A stretch of DNA of 50,889 nt from Ignavibacteriales bacterium (lineage in GTDB: Bacteria > Bacteroidota > Ignavibacteria > Ignavibacteriales > Ignavibacteriaceae), in contig JAAYVN010000057.1 in the NCBI GenBank assembly GCA_012517155.1, positions 1 through 50,889 of the forward strand, given 5' to 3'. The position numbers and the translations under genes were made by a program. Below are positions 20,100-28,754 of this stretch, piece after piece. Each line of letters opens with the position of its first letter. Position 1 is the first letter of the stretch. The notes below the pieces were generated by a model. The model was not told where the DNA came from, searched no databases, and saw only the letters and a program-made list of their open reading frames with translations.

Positions 20100-20254
20100 C
20101 TTTTCTTAAATTTAATTAAATATTAATTATAAATTTAACCTTATTAGATGAAAAATAAAACTACCCATATCCTTATTATCTAACACAGCAGGTTAATAAA
20201 TGTTATTAATATTGAGAATAAATCGCACAATTTCAGATAGATGTAATAAGCTTT

Positions 20255-21181
20255 TTATCTTTTAGGGAGTTGAACAAACAATTGCTTGCAGTAATAGTAA
20301 CTTTTTTTAATTAGGTGAGATTCGAATGAAAAGATACCACCTAAAAAATAAATTGGGACTCGAATGATAATTCCCCAATAATGAAATAGAACAACAAGCT
20401 GATAATTAAGCCCCGAATAATGCTTTTTATAAAATATTCGTTTGCTCAGAGTCTGATTTTTGAACATAAACCAATGAAGATTACGAGTCGTCCCCCCACC
20501 CAGATGTACTAAAGAAGTCAATGGATAGTATATTACCTTACCCCCTGATTCTTTAAACCTGTAACACATATCTACTTCTTCTGAATAAAAGAAATAATCC
20601 TCATCAAACCCACCCATTCGTATTGCATCTTCTCTTTTCATGAAAATAAATGCCCCTTTAACAGTATCTGTTTCCACGACAGTATCAATATTCTTGTAAT
20701 TCAGGTGATACTTGTTTAAGCTTTTTGAATTGGGAAATATCTTATACAGAAAAAATGCTTCTCCGAAAATATTTGCAGGTGAGTCAAAATCCGCTATACA
20801 TTCTTGATGTGAATGATCTTCATTTAGAAGTTTACAACCTATAATCATATTTTTATTTAATGAATTATCGAAATAATCCAGTACCTTTTCCAAAGTATTT
20901 TCAATAAAAATCGTATCGTTATTCAAATAAAGAATGTAGTCACCTTTCGCTATCCTTAGACCCTGATTATTAGCTTTAGCAAATCCTAGATTTTCTTTGT
21001 TCTGAATTATCTTAACTCCTTCAAAATCTTTTATGATGTCTCTTATATTTCCTTCCTCAGAGTTATTATCAACCACAATAATTTCGTACAAAAGATTAAC
21101 ATGACAGTCTTTAATTGACTTTATACATTGCCTTAAATACTTGAAATTATTGAAATTCACAATTATAACTGATACTTTCAT
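20255..21181 (-). CDS. Glycosyltransferase family 2, rhamnosyltransferase-like
   Basis: GT-A enzyme of 308 residues. SVIIVNFNNFKYL opens the fold, IIVVDNNSEEGNI is the donor site, and YLNNDTIF (about 84-91) replaces the usual NPD motif. MGGFDEDYFFYSEEVDMCYR is the conserved acceptor-side region. Architecture matches the WbbL/rhamnosyltransferase branch. Its start overlaps the end of the next upstream GT2 by 4 bp (ATGA-type coupling). Substrate is unknown. Confidence 0.9.
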   Translation of the reverse strand: MKVSVIIVNFNNFKYLRQCIKSIKDCHVNLLYEIIVVDNNSEEGNIRDIIKDFEGVKIIQNKENLGFAKANNQGLRIAKGDYILYLNNDTIFIENTLEKVLDYFDNSLNKNMIIGCKLLNEDHSHQECIADFDSPANIFGEAFFLYKIFPNSKSLNKYHLNYKNIDTVVETDTVKGAFIFMKREDAIRMGGFDEDYFFYSEEVDMCYRFKESGGKVIYYPLTSLVHLGGGTTRNLHWFMFKNQTLSKRIFYKKHYSGLNYQLVVLFHYWGIIIRVPIYFLGGIFSFESHLIKKSYYYCKQLFVQLPKR

Positions 21182-22038
21182 ATCTGAAGTTTTCCAGTTT
21201 TCCTTTTCTGGTAATCTTTTAAACCACGTAGCATCATTTTAATTTTTTCTCCTTTTTTCTCTTCAAAAAGAAGCATTTTTATTACATTTTTTATAAAAAA
21301 AAGTCTCTCTCTATGAATTTCGTATGGAAAGTTATTGGAGTATTCTAAACATAGATATTTGTAGTTCCTCGTTTTATAATAGAATCTCAGGGGACTGTTA
21401 TTGTATGGATATACTTTTCTAATAATAAAGTGCTTTTCACTTATGTTTGCCTCGTTATGATTAAGTAACGCTGTATTTACTTGAATTACTTTGTATCCGA
21501 CTTTTTTTAACCTAAGACAATATTCAATATCAATATAATCTATAAAGTATTCATCCTTGAAATTTCCGGTTTTATCATATGCATCAAGACTGAGAAGATT
21601 GCCCGATGTCATTGCCGTGGTGATTTGAAGATATTTCTCAATACCCGATTTCTTGGTTCCATATTTGTTCTGATAAAAAGGTGTCGCTAATCCGGTGTTT
21701 TGTATCTCAATAAAGGCAGAAAGCAATTCCTCAACATAATTTGGTGATGTACTACTGTCCTGATCCATTGTCAGCACATATTTATATCCTTCCATTTTTG
21801 CTTTTGATGCTCCTATATTCAGAGCATATCCAATTCCTTTATTAGAATTTTCTGTTATATAAATGATGTTATTAATTGCCCTTATTTTTTCAATCAATTT
21901 GGAATTTAATGTATCCGAATTATCATAAACATAAAGCTTGTTAACCTGGGAAGAATAGGAAAGTATATTCTTAATAACTTCGTTGTCGGGATTGTAAAGT
22001 ACTACTATCCCTGCTATTTCACTCTTTTTAACCGGCAT
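21178..22038 (-). CDS. Glycosyltransferase family 2, rhamnosyltransferase-like
   Basis: GT-A enzyme of 286 residues. The motifs IAGIVVLYNPDNEV, VYDNSDT, TENSNKGIGYALN and TMDQDSS (the DxD motif) are those of dTDP-rhamnosyltransferases (RfbF type), and DYIDIEYCLRLKKVGYKV is the conserved acceptor-side helix. ATG 22038 is preferred to a TTG seven codons earlier; AAAAGG precedes it at suitable distance. It overlaps the upstream gene by 11 bp and the downstream one by 4 bp. Confidence 0.88.
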   Translation of the reverse strand: MPVKKSEIAGIVVLYNPDNEVIKNILSYSSQVNKLYVYDNSDTLNSKLIEKIRAINNIIYITENSNKGIGYALNIGASKAKMEGYKYVLTMDQDSSTSPNYVEELLSAFIEIQNTGLATPFYQNKYGTKKSGIEKYLQITTAMTSGNLLSLDAYDKTGNFKDEYFIDYIDIEYCLRLKKVGYKVIQVNTALLNHNEANISEKHFIIRKVYPYNNSPLRFYYKTRNYKYLCLEYSNNFPYEIHRERLFFIKNVIKMLLFEEKKGEKIKMMLRGLKDYQKRKTGKLQI

Positions 22039-22822
22039 GCCTTTTTTCAATTTCTGCAAGAATTATACGTACTTGATCCCCATTGAATTTGGGTAGTTCT
22101 TCGATTCTACAACCGATTTTTTTGTTAAAAAGATGAGTATAATACCTCAGACGCAACCCATAAACTATTTTGTTTTTTCTGATTACGCTCCTTGTCAAAT
22201 CGGGATCAAGATCTCTGATCATTTTTTGACTTTCAGCTAAGTCAGCGAACCACCAAAAAGGCGGATGGTACCCAGCCTTAATGATTCTGAGCGTGTGTTC
22301 AACATGTTCATGATAATTCTTAAATCTTTCATCAAGATAGCCAACTTTTTCTATAACATCTTTATGATAATAAGAAAATGCCCCTCCAAGATAATAATTA
22401 AGCCCTATTAATATTTCCTTATATTGAATAATCATACGAGATTTAGAATTCCCATTTTCATCTTTATTATCTGGGCCATGATATGCATAATTGAAATGTT
22501 TTATCCCCGTTAATTTTGATGCCTGAATATATTTATAACATATTTCTGTATCGATTATTTCAACATCGTCCTCACTGATAAAAAGATGATCACACCCTGC
22601 GTCCATCATCATTTTTAATGCTTCATTCTTAGATTTTCCAATTCCAACATTTCTTTTATGCTGAATATAATCATCAATTTTTAATTTATCACATCTCTCT
22701 CTCAGCGGCTTTCCGTCATTAATCACAACATTATAATCAACTTTTGGAAGTGACTTTAGAGCAGATTGAAATAACTCCTCCCGGTTACATGTTATAATTG
22801 CAAGCCCTGTTTTATCGTTCAT
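22028..22822 (-). CDS. Divergent glycosyltransferase family 2-like protein
   Basis: A 264-residue protein of GT-A type. ITCNREELFQSALKSL begins the fold, HKRNVGIGKSKNEAL is the donor-side helix and ISEDDVEI supplies an acidic EDD metal-binding triad in place of DxD. GYLDERFKNYHEHVEH is the acceptor-side helix. The C-terminal half is unusual, with many aromatic residues, so a confident subfamily cannot be given. It overlaps both neighbours by about 11 bp, so it is part of the same tightly packed array. Confidence 0.8.
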   Translation of the reverse strand: MNDKTGLAIITCNREELFQSALKSLPKVDYNVVINDGKPLRERCDKLKIDDYIQHKRNVGIGKSKNEALKMMMDAGCDHLFISEDDVEIIDTEICYKYIQASKLTGIKHFNYAYHGPDNKDENGNSKSRMIIQYKEILIGLNYYLGGAFSYYHKDVIEKVGYLDERFKNYHEHVEHTLRIIKAGYHPPFWWFADLAESQKMIRDLDPDLTRSVIRKNKIVYGLRLRYYTHLFNKKIGCRIEELPKFNGDQVRIILAEIEKRHAG

Positions 22823-23822
22823 GATTATTTTTGATTAGATTTTTAATTCTGCGATGAAGAATAATAGCACTATCATTGTTTTCATATTTCTTGCATAACC
22901 TTAGGGCTTTCTGATAATTCCCTTCATTCTCTAATAAAACAGAAATTATAAAAGTGAGGTATATTCTTGTTGGTACGATTTTTCTTTTGTAGTGACAATC
23001 ACATATTTTTTTTATCAGCCCATATAATTTTCTGGGAATTTCTAATAGTAGCAACAATCTCAATACTAATGTTTTCCTGTCTTCCTTAGAAAGCGATTTA
23101 ATGTATAGTGGGGTGTATACTTCTTGAATTTTTATTGTTTCATTAATGGTCTGTGAAGTGTTTTGAAATTCTTTATTAGTGTTATTTGTAGATTTGTAAT
23201 AATATCCCACAAATTCATTGATATGACTAATCTTATGTTTAAGTGCCACTCTGGTTATGAATTCATAATCTCCGGCTACTTCGTAAGAATCGTCAAACCA
23301 AATATTCTCCTGAAAGTGAAGACTGCTTCTCCACATCGATTGCGAACCTGCGAAATATTGATAGCATAGTTGAAATGAAGAATAGTCTGGAGTAATATAT
23401 TCATCTATTATATTCTCTTTTATTGAAGCCTTATCAACAGATTTAACTATGTATTGATTTCCATATACCAATGCAACGTCTTCATTATTAGTGAGATAGG
23501 TGCTTAGCATTTCTAAGGCATTACTCACCAATCGGTCGTCAGTATTTCCGTTTGTTATATACTCTCCTGAAGCTATTTTAATTGCTCTGTTCCACGCTCT
23601 ATATATAGTTTCGCGTTCATTAGTTCGATAATATTTGATATTTCCATACTTTTCAAGGAATAGTTTTATTTTATTTTCTTCATCCTGTAGAGAACCGCTA
23701 TTGACAATAATTAATTCAATGTCTTCAAATATTGTCTGTTCAATTAGATCCTCTAATCGTCCGACAATAAAATTTTCAGAATTATATGTTGAGATGATAA
23801 CAGATACTAATGGTTTTTTCAT
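22812..23822 (-). CDS. Glycosyltransferase family 2
   Basis: GT-A enzyme of 336 residues with VSVIISTYNSENFI, ELIIVNSGS and GNTDDRL near residue 100 as the metal-binding motif. About 80 C-terminal residues form a basic helical tail (RRIKNLIKNN). MWRSSLHF plus AGDYEFITRVALK is the acceptor-side region common to colanic-acid-type transferases. It begins with ATG directly after the flippase gene (1 bp gap) and its stop overlaps the next gene's start by 11 bp. Confidence 0.88.
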   Translation of the reverse strand: MKKPLVSVIISTYNSENFIVGRLEDLIEQTIFEDIELIIVNSGSLQDEENKIKLFLEKYGNIKYYRTNERETIYRAWNRAIKIASGEYITNGNTDDRLVSNALEMLSTYLTNNEDVALVYGNQYIVKSVDKASIKENIIDEYITPDYSSFQLCYQYFAGSQSMWRSSLHFQENIWFDDSYEVAGDYEFITRVALKHKISHINEFVGYYYKSTNNTNKEFQNTSQTINETIKIQEVYTPLYIKSLSKEDRKTLVLRLLLLLEIPRKLYGLIKKICDCHYKRKIVPTRIYLTFIISVLLENEGNYQKALRLCKKYENNDSAIILHRRIKNLIKNNHER

Positions 23823-23823
23823 A

Positions 23824-25320
23824 TCACAAGTTTTTATTTCCTATCTTATCTTTAAATAATAGAAATATTTCTATGCCATAATTGCGAATTAATCTGAAAT
23901 TTAGTATCATACTAAATAAACTGATTATTGATATTACTACATACAAATTGAAATCACTATATTTTACAGATAAATATGAGACTAACATTAGTATAATTAG
24001 TGCGTTGATCCTGAAAAGATAAATTCTTTTAAGATAATCAACTACTTGTAATCCAAGTATTCTTTTGCAATACACAATCATAAGTATAAATGATAATATT
24101 ACAGATAGTGTTAGTCCGAATAGTCCTGAATAGCTGTCATAATAATGATAGCTTATTAAAAGCATAATCACAACAAATGATAAATTTATCAGTTGTATTA
24201 TAGCTAGTAAAAAAGCTTTACCAATCCCTAGTAGAAAAATATATATTGAATATCCCATGGTATTTAAAGCTTCCGGAATAGCTAAAATTAAATAAAGTAG
24301 GATTATTTCCTCGTAACCAAACCACAATTGAATTATAGATATGATGATAATACTTAAAATTCCAAACACTATTCCGGAGTACAGAATTCCGTAATTTGAT
24401 AATTTAACCCCTTCTTTTAATATGTATTGCTCATATTCAGTTTTACTCACGAGAACACTAGATTTCGGTATAAACGTTCTGAAAGAAGCGTAAAATAAAC
24501 CGGATAATGAAATCGCAAATTTTCGTGCAATTTCATAAAATGTTATTATCGATAATGAAGAATAGCTCCCAAGTATATATTTAATAATTGGATCAAATAA
24601 CGCACTGAAAATAGAACTAATTTGAATATGAATACTAAAGCTGAACATTCTTTTGATTTCAGACATTGAGAGTAAATGATGTTTAATCTTTATTTCTTGA
24701 AATCTTTTTCGCAGAATAATAATAAAAGTTATTAACGTAATACACGAAGAAAAGCTATACATTAAAGTTAACTCAATAAGAGATAAATCAAATATTGTTA
24801 CAAACATTACCGCTAGAAGTATCATCAAATTATATATAATTCCAAGTTTGCTCGAAATTGAAAAATAGTTCAATCCTTCAAACACAGATCTGAAGAAAAT
24901 TGAAAGATATTGAAATAGAAAGTTGATCCCCATTATAGGAACTAACCAAATAGCTATATCACGGTTTTTTATCGATACAAAATCTTCATTCAAATAATAA
25001 AGAATGAATGATAAGTATATTCCCCCTAATAGCACTATAAGTCCTATAATTATAAAAACAATAAAAGCATTTGTTACGATTGCATTTGTTTCTTCAATGT
25101 TATTATTTCTCCTGCTTCCGGAAATATGCTTAATCACGGCAAGTCCAAAACCCAGATCCAGTGCAGTCCCCATTGTCCATAATGAAGTGAGCGCGATCCA
25201 CATTCCAAACAACTCATTTCCGAAATGCATCATATTAAGTTTAATGGTAATAAATGAGATCAGTAACGTGGACAAATACTGGACTGCAAGCCAGAATGAA
25301 TTAGTTCCATCTGATTTCAT
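23824..25320 (-). CDS. Second Wzx-like flippase / polysaccharide transporter
   Basis: Polytopic membrane protein of 498 residues with about 14 hydrophobic segments. The opening SFWLAVQYLSTLLISFITI, then GNELFGMWIALTSLWTMGTALDLGFG, is typical of RfbX/PST-type oligosaccharide transporters. It would flip lipid-linked repeat units across the inner membrane. It starts at ATG 25320, whose first base is also the last base of the upstream polymerase stop codon, so translation is coupled. It shows no obvious close similarity by eye to the other flippase in this locus (9.9-11.3 kb). Confidence 0.87.
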   Translation of the reverse strand: MKSDGTNSFWLAVQYLSTLLISFITIKLNMMHFGNELFGMWIALTSLWTMGTALDLGFGLAVIKHISGSRRNNNIEETNAIVTNAFIVFIIIGLIVLLGGIYLSFILYYLNEDFVSIKNRDIAIWLVPIMGINFLFQYLSIFFRSVFEGLNYFSISSKLGIIYNLMILLAVMFVTIFDLSLIELTLMYSFSSCITLITFIIILRKRFQEIKIKHHLLSMSEIKRMFSFSIHIQISSIFSALFDPIIKYILGSYSSLSIITFYEIARKFAISLSGLFYASFRTFIPKSSVLVSKTEYEQYILKEGVKLSNYGILYSGIVFGILSIIIISIIQLWFGYEEIILLYLILAIPEALNTMGYSIYIFLLGIGKAFLLAIIQLINLSFVVIMLLISYHYYDSYSGLFGLTLSVILSFILMIVYCKRILGLQVVDYLKRIYLFRINALIILMLVSYLSVKYSDFNLYVVISIISLFSMILNFRLIRNYGIEIFLLFKDKIGNKNL

Positions 25321-26714
25321 TATTGCTCAATACTGATCTTGTTGACAATACGATACAATCCCCCAAGTAATCCAATAAAAAAGCCCCAGACTATTATACC
25401 CACCCCCCACAACCAGGCATCAGTCATTGATAAAGAAACGGTGATATATATTAATACCCATAGCAGTATTGTGGCAATAAACCTTTCCTCTCTGTTTCGA
25501 CTCTTATTAACAACTCTGTTTGCATTTTTTATTATCATAAATAGTAAAAGAATGAATCCGGAAAATCCTATTAACCCTGTTTCAGCTAATACAGCAAAAT
25601 AACCAACATGAGGCGTTAATCCCTCTACATATTTTTCAAAAAGAATTTCAGGCAATTGCGAGTACTGTTCAGAAACTATTGGGAAGGAATACCAGCCAAT
25701 CCCGACTATAGGATGAGCTGAAAATGCTCTGAATGTTGTATCCCAAATAAGTAACCTGGTAAGCAGTGAATTGCCTATGTCTTCTTGAATATCTACTTCC
25801 TCTTTGATCTCAATATTTGTTACTCGATCACTGAAATCAGTTCTGCTGACAATAAAAAGAACCGTAATTCCCATTAAGAGTATTATTACTGACACAAAAT
25901 ATGCGATTTTCGCCCTGCTAATATTATACAATTCACTTTTGGTGTACAAGTACATTACTAGTAATCCGAATGTAATGGCAATCGAGACCCAGGAATTCCT
26001 TGTTTGCATTAAAACGGATACAATAACTAATAATGCTAGCGTTAAAAGAAAAATGAATTCCAAATATCCTCGGTCTCGTCTCAGAACAACTAGAAGAAGA
26101 TTCACGATAATTGCAATATTAACATAATCCACAAACATGATTCCAGCAAATCCAAATTTTCTTCCTCCATACAATATAACCTGTATAACAACGTGAACTG
26201 CATTAATCAATGATAATATCATGAAAAGTTTAATATAACTTTTAATCTGCGAAGTGCTCTTAATATATGAAGTTAGAATATAGATAACAGTAATAAATGC
26301 AATAAACTGAGTAGCTATTAGCAAACTTCCCCCTAATGCATTACAATTAATAAGGGAAGGTAAACATAATAAAAAGTAAATTAATAAAAATTTGGTTAAA
26401 GGATTATAAAATTCTTCCTTTTTTAAATGCTGCTGAGTAATTAGAAATGAAAGCAAAACAACTGGGACAAACAGTACAGAAACTCGAAAATTCATGAAAA
26501 GATAATTAATAAAAAATGCTACAATTAGTACTCTTATAGTTATGTCTAGATTAAAAACCGCAAGAAGAACCAATCCAATCCCAGCCATCATTATCATTGC
26601 TAACTCTGATCTTACTAAAGTTGTTAGAAGAAAAAGAATAGGAATAGCTAAAATGGAAGATACAAATAAGTATCTCTTGCTTGATATTGATAAGTTGCTG
26701 AAACTATCTGTCAA
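25320..26714 (-). CDS. O-antigen polymerase/ligase-like membrane protein (Wzy/WaaL family)
   Basis: Polytopic protein of 464 residues with about 12 membrane helices. The large periplasmic loop contains WDTTFRAFSAHPIVGIGWYSF and later TPHVGYFAVLAETGLIGF, the HPxxGxG and H...ETG signatures of the Wzy_C/O-antigen ligase family. It would polymerise undecaprenyl-linked repeats (Wzy) or ligate polymer to an acceptor (WaaL); the adjacent chain-length protein and flippases favour polymerase. The start is a TTG at 26714; there is no ATG before the first helix. About 20 bp separate it from the chain-length gene. Confidence 0.86.
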   Translation of the reverse strand: MTDSFSNLSISSKRYLFVSSILAIPILFLLTTLVRSELAMIMMAGIGLVLLAVFNLDITIRVLIVAFFINYLFMNFRVSVLFVPVVLLSFLITQQHLKKEEFYNPLTKFLLIYFLLCLPSLINCNALGGSLLIATQFIAFITVIYILTSYIKSTSQIKSYIKLFMILSLINAVHVVIQVILYGGRKFGFAGIMFVDYVNIAIIVNLLLVVLRRDRGYLEFIFLLTLALLVIVSVLMQTRNSWVSIAITFGLLVMYLYTKSELYNISRAKIAYFVSVIILLMGITVLFIVSRTDFSDRVTNIEIKEEVDIQEDIGNSLLTRLLIWDTTFRAFSAHPIVGIGWYSFPIVSEQYSQLPEILFEKYVEGLTPHVGYFAVLAETGLIGFSGFILLLFMIIKNANRVVNKSRNREERFIATILLWVLIYITVSLSMTDAWLWGVGIIVWGFFIGLLGGLYRIVNKISIEQ

Positions 26715-26733
26715 GTTCTGGTCTCTTTTAGGT

Positions 26734-27897
26734 TTATATTTTCCTGAATTTAAAAAGATTATCTTTAATGAAAATCACTTTCTCATTTTTTGTATTGATT
26801 AATATTTCCCGCATAATTAATACAAATATGACCATGGCAAGAATAATCAAAGTAATAACAAACGCCATTATGGTTCGTTTGGGATAGGATCTTTTTTCGG
26901 GGGGAGTTGCTCTGTCAATTACTTGAAAAACCGGTACTTCTTTTTGTTCATCAAATTTTGCCTGCTCGTATAAAGGAATTATAAATTTCAGTAATGTATT
27001 ATTTATTTCTAAGTCCCGATAAAGTCGGAAATATTCCATAACATTTTCCGATAAATTACTAAAGGGGATTAAAAAAGAGTCTTTCTTTTTTCCACTCTTA
27101 ATTTCATTAAGTTTATCAGTAAATTCCTTTACACTGACTTCCGCCTGTTTAACTTGTGGCGCACTTTCCCCCCACAGTTTATTCATTACCGATAATTCTA
27201 TTTGTTTTAAGGCCAACTCTGCTTCCATCTCAGAATATGACTCAATGGTCGCTTTAATCTGGTTTTCTGCTTCAAATACTCCTGATATTTTTTGGAAGCG
27301 TTTCATTTCATCTTCCGCTTTTCTAAGGTTGGATTTGATCTCATTATATCTGTTCTCAAGAAATATTCTGTTCTCCCTTGACTTTTTAATATTCAAAGTG
27401 ATAACAGATTCATTTAAAATTTCTACAAGAAAGTTGGTCATTTCAGCAGATTTTTGGGGAGAACTTCCCCTCACTGTAATTACAAATGCTTTTTCGTTGG
27501 TCTCTTCCGTTATAATATTTTTTTGCAATTGCTTGATGGTTTTCTCCCAACTTTCTAAATCGTACTCTTTGTATAAATCAAATTTCTTGATCATCTTGTT
27601 TGCGGTTGAGCGACTATATATTATAGTTATATATAGATCCGTTGGAGAGGCTTTTTTTAATCCTCCGACGCTTAAAGGCAAACTACTGAAACTCTTCATC
27701 AGTGAAGATACGCCACCAATCCCTTCTTCTTCGGAAGGTAAAATCAAGGCTGTTGAATCATATTGTGGTTCTGCAACAAAATAAATAAATATATAAGAAA
27801 TAACCATACTACTGATTGCAAGAACAATTAAGAACTTTTTCCACTTGACTAAAAATACCAAATAGTCAAGGAAATCGATACTCTTATCTTTAGACAT
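26734..27897 (-). CDS. Polysaccharide chain-length determinant protein (Wzz type)
   Basis: Inner-membrane polysaccharide co-polymerase of 387 residues: a short cytoplasmic N terminus, a helix at about 19-37, a large periplasmic region rich in coiled-coil helix (about 150-260), then the proline-rich ATPPEKRSYPKR motif directly before a second helix (about 348-368). It would set the length of the polymer made by the adjacent Wzy-like protein. There is no C-terminal tyrosine kinase domain, and no Wza-type outer-membrane exporter or Wzc kinase is in the window. AGAGGA ahead of the ATG is a good ribosome binding site. It is the first gene of the leftward locus. Confidence 0.9.
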   Translation of the reverse strand: MSKDKSIDFLDYLVFLVKWKKFLIVLAISSMVISYIFIYFVAEPQYDSTALILPSEEEGIGGVSSLMKSFSSLPLSVGGLKKASPTDLYITIIYSRSTANKMIKKFDLYKEYDLESWEKTIKQLQKNIITEETNEKAFVITVRGSSPQKSAEMTNFLVEILNESVITLNIKKSRENRIFLENRYNEIKSNLRKAEDEMKRFQKISGVFEAENQIKATIESYSEMEAELALKQIELSVMNKLWGESAPQVKQAEVSVKEFTDKLNEIKSGKKKDSFLIPFSNLSENVMEYFRLYRDLEINNTLLKFIIPLYEQAKFDEQKEVPVFQVIDRATPPEKRSYPKRTIMAFVITLIILAMVIFVLIMREILINTKNEKVIFIKDNLFKFRKI

Positions 27898-27913
27898 TGA
27901 TCCTCTTTTTAAT

Positions 27914-27999
27914 CAAAAATACTTGATTTAAACAAATTTTGTTATTTAAATGTTTAAAATAACCATAATTCTTCTATACAACAAGCTACAAAAAGTAGC
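27914..27999 (-). promoter_or_regulatory. Candidate promoter and operator region between wzz-like and YqaA-like genes
   Basis: The 171-bp divergent spacer (27898-28068) contains TATTTTTG on the minus strand (27921 to 27914), which matches the TAnnTTTG -7 element, just before the chain-length gene. A perfect 6+6 inverted repeat AACAAA-T-TTTGTT (27931-27943) lies upstream and GCTAC-AAAAA-GTAGC (27985-27999) forms a small hairpin. These could be regulatory sites of the polysaccharide locus. All are short and AT-rich, and chance is a real alternative. Confidence 0.3.
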
Positions 28000-28068
28000 A
28001 CAATTATTTTTCAGAATCCACTTAAAACCATTAAATTACATATTGTTATTTAAAAATTTAAGTATTGA

Positions 28069-28683
28069 ATGAAAATCATCCGTAAACTCTATGACTGGGT
28101 GCTCCATTGGGCTGTTACGCCTTATGGAGTAATTGCCCTTTTTCTCCTTGCATTTGCTGAATCATCATTTTTTCCCATACCACCTGACGCCCTTTTAATT
28201 GCTCTTGTTTTAGGATTTAGACAAAAAGCATTTAAATTCGCATTGTATTGTACTATTGCATCCGTTTTAGGTGCGCTGCTGGGTTATGCAATTGGTCACT
28301 ATCTTTGGTGGACACCTTCGAATTCTTTCACAGGCATCGCTCATTTTTTCTTCACTAATGTGCCCGGATTCACAGAAACTCTTTTTTATGAAGTGGAAGA
28401 TCTTTACCATCAGTATGATTTCTGGATAGTTTTCACTGCTGGATTCACTCCCATTCCATACAAAGTCATTACGATATCCTCTGGAGCCTTTAATGTCGAC
28501 CTTTTAATGTTCATCATTGCTTCTATAATAAGCCGGGGAGCTCGTTTTTATGTCGTATCTCTGTTATTATGGAAATTCGGAGAAAAAATTAAACTTTTCA
28601 TTGATAAATATTTTAACTGGCTTTCACTGGCTTTTACCGTTTTACTTATTGGAGGTTTTGTTTTGATTAAACTCCTGATCTAA
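28069..28683 (+). CDS. YqaA/DedA-family inner-membrane protein
   Basis: Membrane protein of 204 residues in the SNARE-associated (DedA/VTT) family, closest in layout to YqaA: an N-terminal basic segment, helices with the FxESSFFPIPPD entry motif (about 33-43), a GxxxGYxxGHYLW helix, and the FTAGFTPIPYKV re-entrant motif (about 128-139) with conserved glycine, proline and arginine/lysine. Members act as lipid or undecaprenyl-phosphate carriers or affect envelope homeostasis. It is the only plus-strand gene in the 10-49 kb region and lies between the chain-length gene and the lipoprotein. A recycling role for lipid carriers is possible but not shown. Confidence 0.9.
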   Translation: MKIIRKLYDWVLHWAVTPYGVIALFLLAFAESSFFPIPPDALLIALVLGFRQKAFKFALYCTIASVLGALLGYAIGHYLWWTPSNSFTGIAHFFFTNVPGFTETLFYEVEDLYHQYDFWIVFTAGFTPIPYKVITISSGAFNVDLLMFIIASIISRGARFYVVSLLLWKFGEKIKLFIDKYFNWLSLAFTVLLIGGFVLIKLLI

Positions 28684-28690
28684 ACCTCGG

Positions 28691-28733
28691 TATTTAACAA
28701 AAAGCCGTCTTAGTTTGACGGCTTTGCTAAATA
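28691..28733. terminator. Bidirectional terminator between convergent genes
   Basis: Inverted repeat AAAGCCGTC (28701-28709) and GACGGCTTT (28717-28725) with a 7-nt loop, extended by TATTTA (28691-28696) and TAAATA (28728-28733). On the minus strand the stem is followed by TTTTTGTT, giving a good terminator for the lipoprotein gene; on the plus strand the T-tract is poor but the stem lies just after the YqaA-like stop. Confidence 0.8.
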
Positions 28734-28754
28734 CTTCTGATTTTGAACCACTAT

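Noticed and set aside
20100-20254. tRNA or small RNA gene in the gap before the GT4 gene
   Set aside because: The gap is very AT-rich with no cloverleaf, T-loop or stable hairpin that I could find.
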